Source: Clostridia bacterium
Lineage (GTDB): Bacteria; Bacillota; Clostridia; UMGS1883
Reading direction: 5' to 3'
Assembly: GCA_017441965.1 (NCBI GenBank)
Contig: JAFSBF010000178.1
Span: forward strand, 1-6,103
DNA length: 6,103 nt
Below the pieces are notes generated by a model, which saw nothing but the letters and a program-made list of their open reading frames with translations, was not told the origin of the DNA and searched no databases. A program made the translations under genes and the position numbers. Below, in pieces: positions 4,887-6,103 of the stretch. How positions within the stretch are numbered: the stretch's first letter is position 1; each line of letters begins with the position of its first letter.

Positions 4887-6103
4887 TTACTTCGTTTCGG
4901 TTACATACTTTTTAAGCAGCGAATTTTTAACATCCCAAAGCTTCTGCGACAAATCCACGTAATATGCGTGCGGATTTTCAAAACGCTTTACCTCATCCCA
5001 GATTGTGTCAACCTGATTTTTGCAGTAATCACGAATTTCGGGAAGTGTGGGAAGCTCTGCCACCTGCTTACCGTTTTCAAACAGCTTCACAAGCAGCTTT
5101 CTCGCTGTAAAATTGGTAACCCTCTTACGTTTCCACGTATGAATAGGGTCAAATATTTCATAGGGCTTAGAATCGTCAATTTCTTCATCGTGAAGAGTCA
5201 GAACATCGGCAATTGCCTTGCCCGTTTCATTGTCATAAAGTCTGTAAATCTGCTTAAAATCAGGAATTGTAATTTTAGCAGGATTTTCACTGATTTTTAT
5301 TTTAGGAATAATTTCCCCGTTCTCCTCAACACCGACAAGCTTGTACACACCGCCGAAAACGGGCCAGCTTTTAGCCGTAATAAGCCTTTCGCCAACGCCA
5401 AAGGAATCAATCTTCGCCCCCTGCGCAAGTGTATCGCTGATTATATATTCGTCAAGCGAATTTGACACAACTATAGCGCAATCGGTAAAGCCCTCTTTAT
5501 CAAGAGCCTTTCTTATTTTAGAAGTAAGGTATGTTATATCACCGCTGTCTATGCGCACACCCTTTGGACGCTTGCCAAGCGGAAGCAGACATTCCTTAAA
5601 CACACGAATTGCATTGGGAAGACCGCTTTTTAAAACATTGTACGTATCTATAAGCAGTGTACAGCTATCAGGGTATGCCTGAGCATAAGCCTTGAATGCC
5701 TCATACTCTGTCGGGAACATCTGCACCCAGCTGTGTGCCATTGTTCCGAGGGCAGGTATACCATACATTTCATCACTTAATGTGCAGGCTGTACCAACAC
5801 ATCCTGCAATATATGCCGCCCTTGCACCCAAAACCGCACTGTTAGTGCCGTGCGCACGTCTTGATCCAAACTCCATTACAGCCCTGCCCTGAGCCGCACG
5901 TACAATTCTGTTTGCCTTTGTGGCAATAAGTGTCTGATGGTTTACAAGCAAAAGAAGCATCGTTTCCACCATTTGAGCCTGAATTGCAGGGCCCCTTACT
6001 ATGACAAGCGGTTCGCCGGGAAATACGGGCGTTCCCTCGGGCACTGCCCATACGTCGCAACAAAACTTAAAGTTTTTAAGATATTCAAGGAATTTTTCAT
6101 CAA
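4887..6103 (-). CDS. pncB: Nicotinate phosphoribosyltransferase (5' end outside the window)
   Basis: Joins nicotinate to phosphoribosyl pyrophosphate, usually with ATP hydrolysis, to make nicotinate mononucleotide for NAD salvage (Preiss-Handler pathway); cytosolic. About 404 codons are visible. Family members run to about 480 residues, so some 75-85 N-terminal residues are probably missing. Visible motifs are the EFGSRRAHG segment, GTMAHSWVQ (the His is the likely autophosphorylated residue by analogy with the Salmonella enzyme), YNVLKSG, the PRPP-site motif GVRIDSGDI, SNSLDEY, DSFGVGERL and VFGGVYKL. The frame stays open to the right edge and reads DEKFLEYLKNFKFCCDVWAV in front of PEGTPVFP, which fits the family. 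The GTG at 6044 is therefore an internal valine, not a start. The last codons (TETK and stop) lie inside the right arm of the palindromic element. Confidence 0.96.
   Translation of the reverse strand, partial: DEKFLEYLKNFKFCCDVWAVPEGTPVFPGEPLVIVRGPAIQAQMVETMLLLLVNHQTLIATKANRIVRAAQGRAVMEFGSRRAHGTNSAVLGARAAYIAGCVGTACTLSDEMYGIPALGTMAHSWVQMFPTEYEAFKAYAQAYPDSCTLLIDTYNVLKSGLPNAIRVFKECLLPLGKRPKGVRIDSGDITYLTSKIRKALDKEGFTDCAIVVSNSLDEYIISDTLAQGAKIDSFGVGERLITAKSWPVFGGVYKLVGVEENGEIIPKIKISENPAKITIPDFKQIYRLYDNETGKAIADVLTLHDEEIDDSKPYEIFDPIHTWKRKRVTNFTARKLLVKLFENGKQVAELPTLPEIRDYCKNQVDTIWDEVKRFENPHAYYVDLSQKLWDVKNSLLKKYVTETK

Larger units (their letters stand above)
4628..4903. repeat. 276-bp palindromic element with predicted three-way junction
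   Basis: The terminal arms 4628-4654 and 4877-4903 are inverted complements at 24 of 27 positions, including 19 of the outer 20. Directly inside, without spacer, the left arm leads into stem-loop P2 (4655-4761). The right arm is met directly by stem-loop P3 (4769-4876); only 7 nt separate P2 from P3. This nested arrangement is very unlikely by chance and fills the whole gap between pncB and the HAD gene. It encodes no transposase, and I see no target-site duplication at its ends. It could be a MITE-like or other palindromic repeat, or a structured intercistronic RNA affecting mRNA stability or the relative expression of the genes either side. It holds no convincing protein gene. Confidence 0.8.

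Noticed and set aside
4628..4903. An insertion sequence
   Set aside because: There is no transposase frame, and no target-site duplication is visible next to the arms. At most it is a non-autonomous repeat.
4779..5465. A 228-codon plus-strand open frame
   Set aside because: It is mostly antisense to pncB, has no recognisable domain, and runs through the palindromic element. It is a shadow of the real gene.
6042..6044. GTG as the start of the phosphoribosyltransferase
   Set aside because: The reading frame continues upstream to the window edge with family-like sequence ending CDVWAV, so this GTG encodes an internal valine.

Overview
The window looks like chromosomal DNA from a low-to-moderate-GC Gram-positive anaerobe, most likely a member of the Clostridia (Ruminococcaceae/Oscillospiraceae type). 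This is inferred from the strong AGGAG-type ribosome sites, the consensus sigma-A promoter in front of pckG, the protein family variants and the dense palindromic intergenic repeats. No species call is supported. All five protein genes lie on the minus strand, so the transcriptional order runs from right to left.

From right to left the genes are: the C-terminal ~404 codons of a nicotinate phosphoribosyltransferase (pncB, cut by the window edge); a 276-bp palindromic intercistronic element; a HAD-family phosphatase-like gene; deoC (deoxyribose-phosphate aldolase); ksgA/rsmA (16S rRNA dimethyladenosine transferase); a short gap with a near-consensus promoter; and pckG (GTP-dependent PEP carboxykinase). 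HAD, deoC and ksgA are packed with gaps of 1 and 11 nt, and their ribosome sites overlap the upstream gene ends, so they are almost certainly one transcript. pckG has its own promoter and an intrinsic terminator. The genes cover NAD salvage, deoxynucleoside catabolism, ribosome maturation and gluconeogenesis or anaplerosis. They are core metabolism and do not form one obvious pathway.

The leftmost 569 bases hold no protein gene. Past the pckG terminator there is a run of six more short perfect hairpins (362-524), then a third palindrome (280-315), a strong bidirectional terminator-like hairpin (231-273), and an AT-rich stretch. That stretch contains a good minus-strand promoter (77-105), probably serving a gene beyond the left edge.

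The most unusual feature is the element at 4628-4903. A 27-bp terminal stem closes directly onto two further stem-loops, giving a compact three-way-junction fold. It begins inside the last codons of pncB and ends exactly at the ribosome binding site of the HAD gene. It is either a palindromic (MITE-like) repeat or a structured intercistronic RNA. I see no defence system, CRISPR, tRNA, rRNA or transposase gene.
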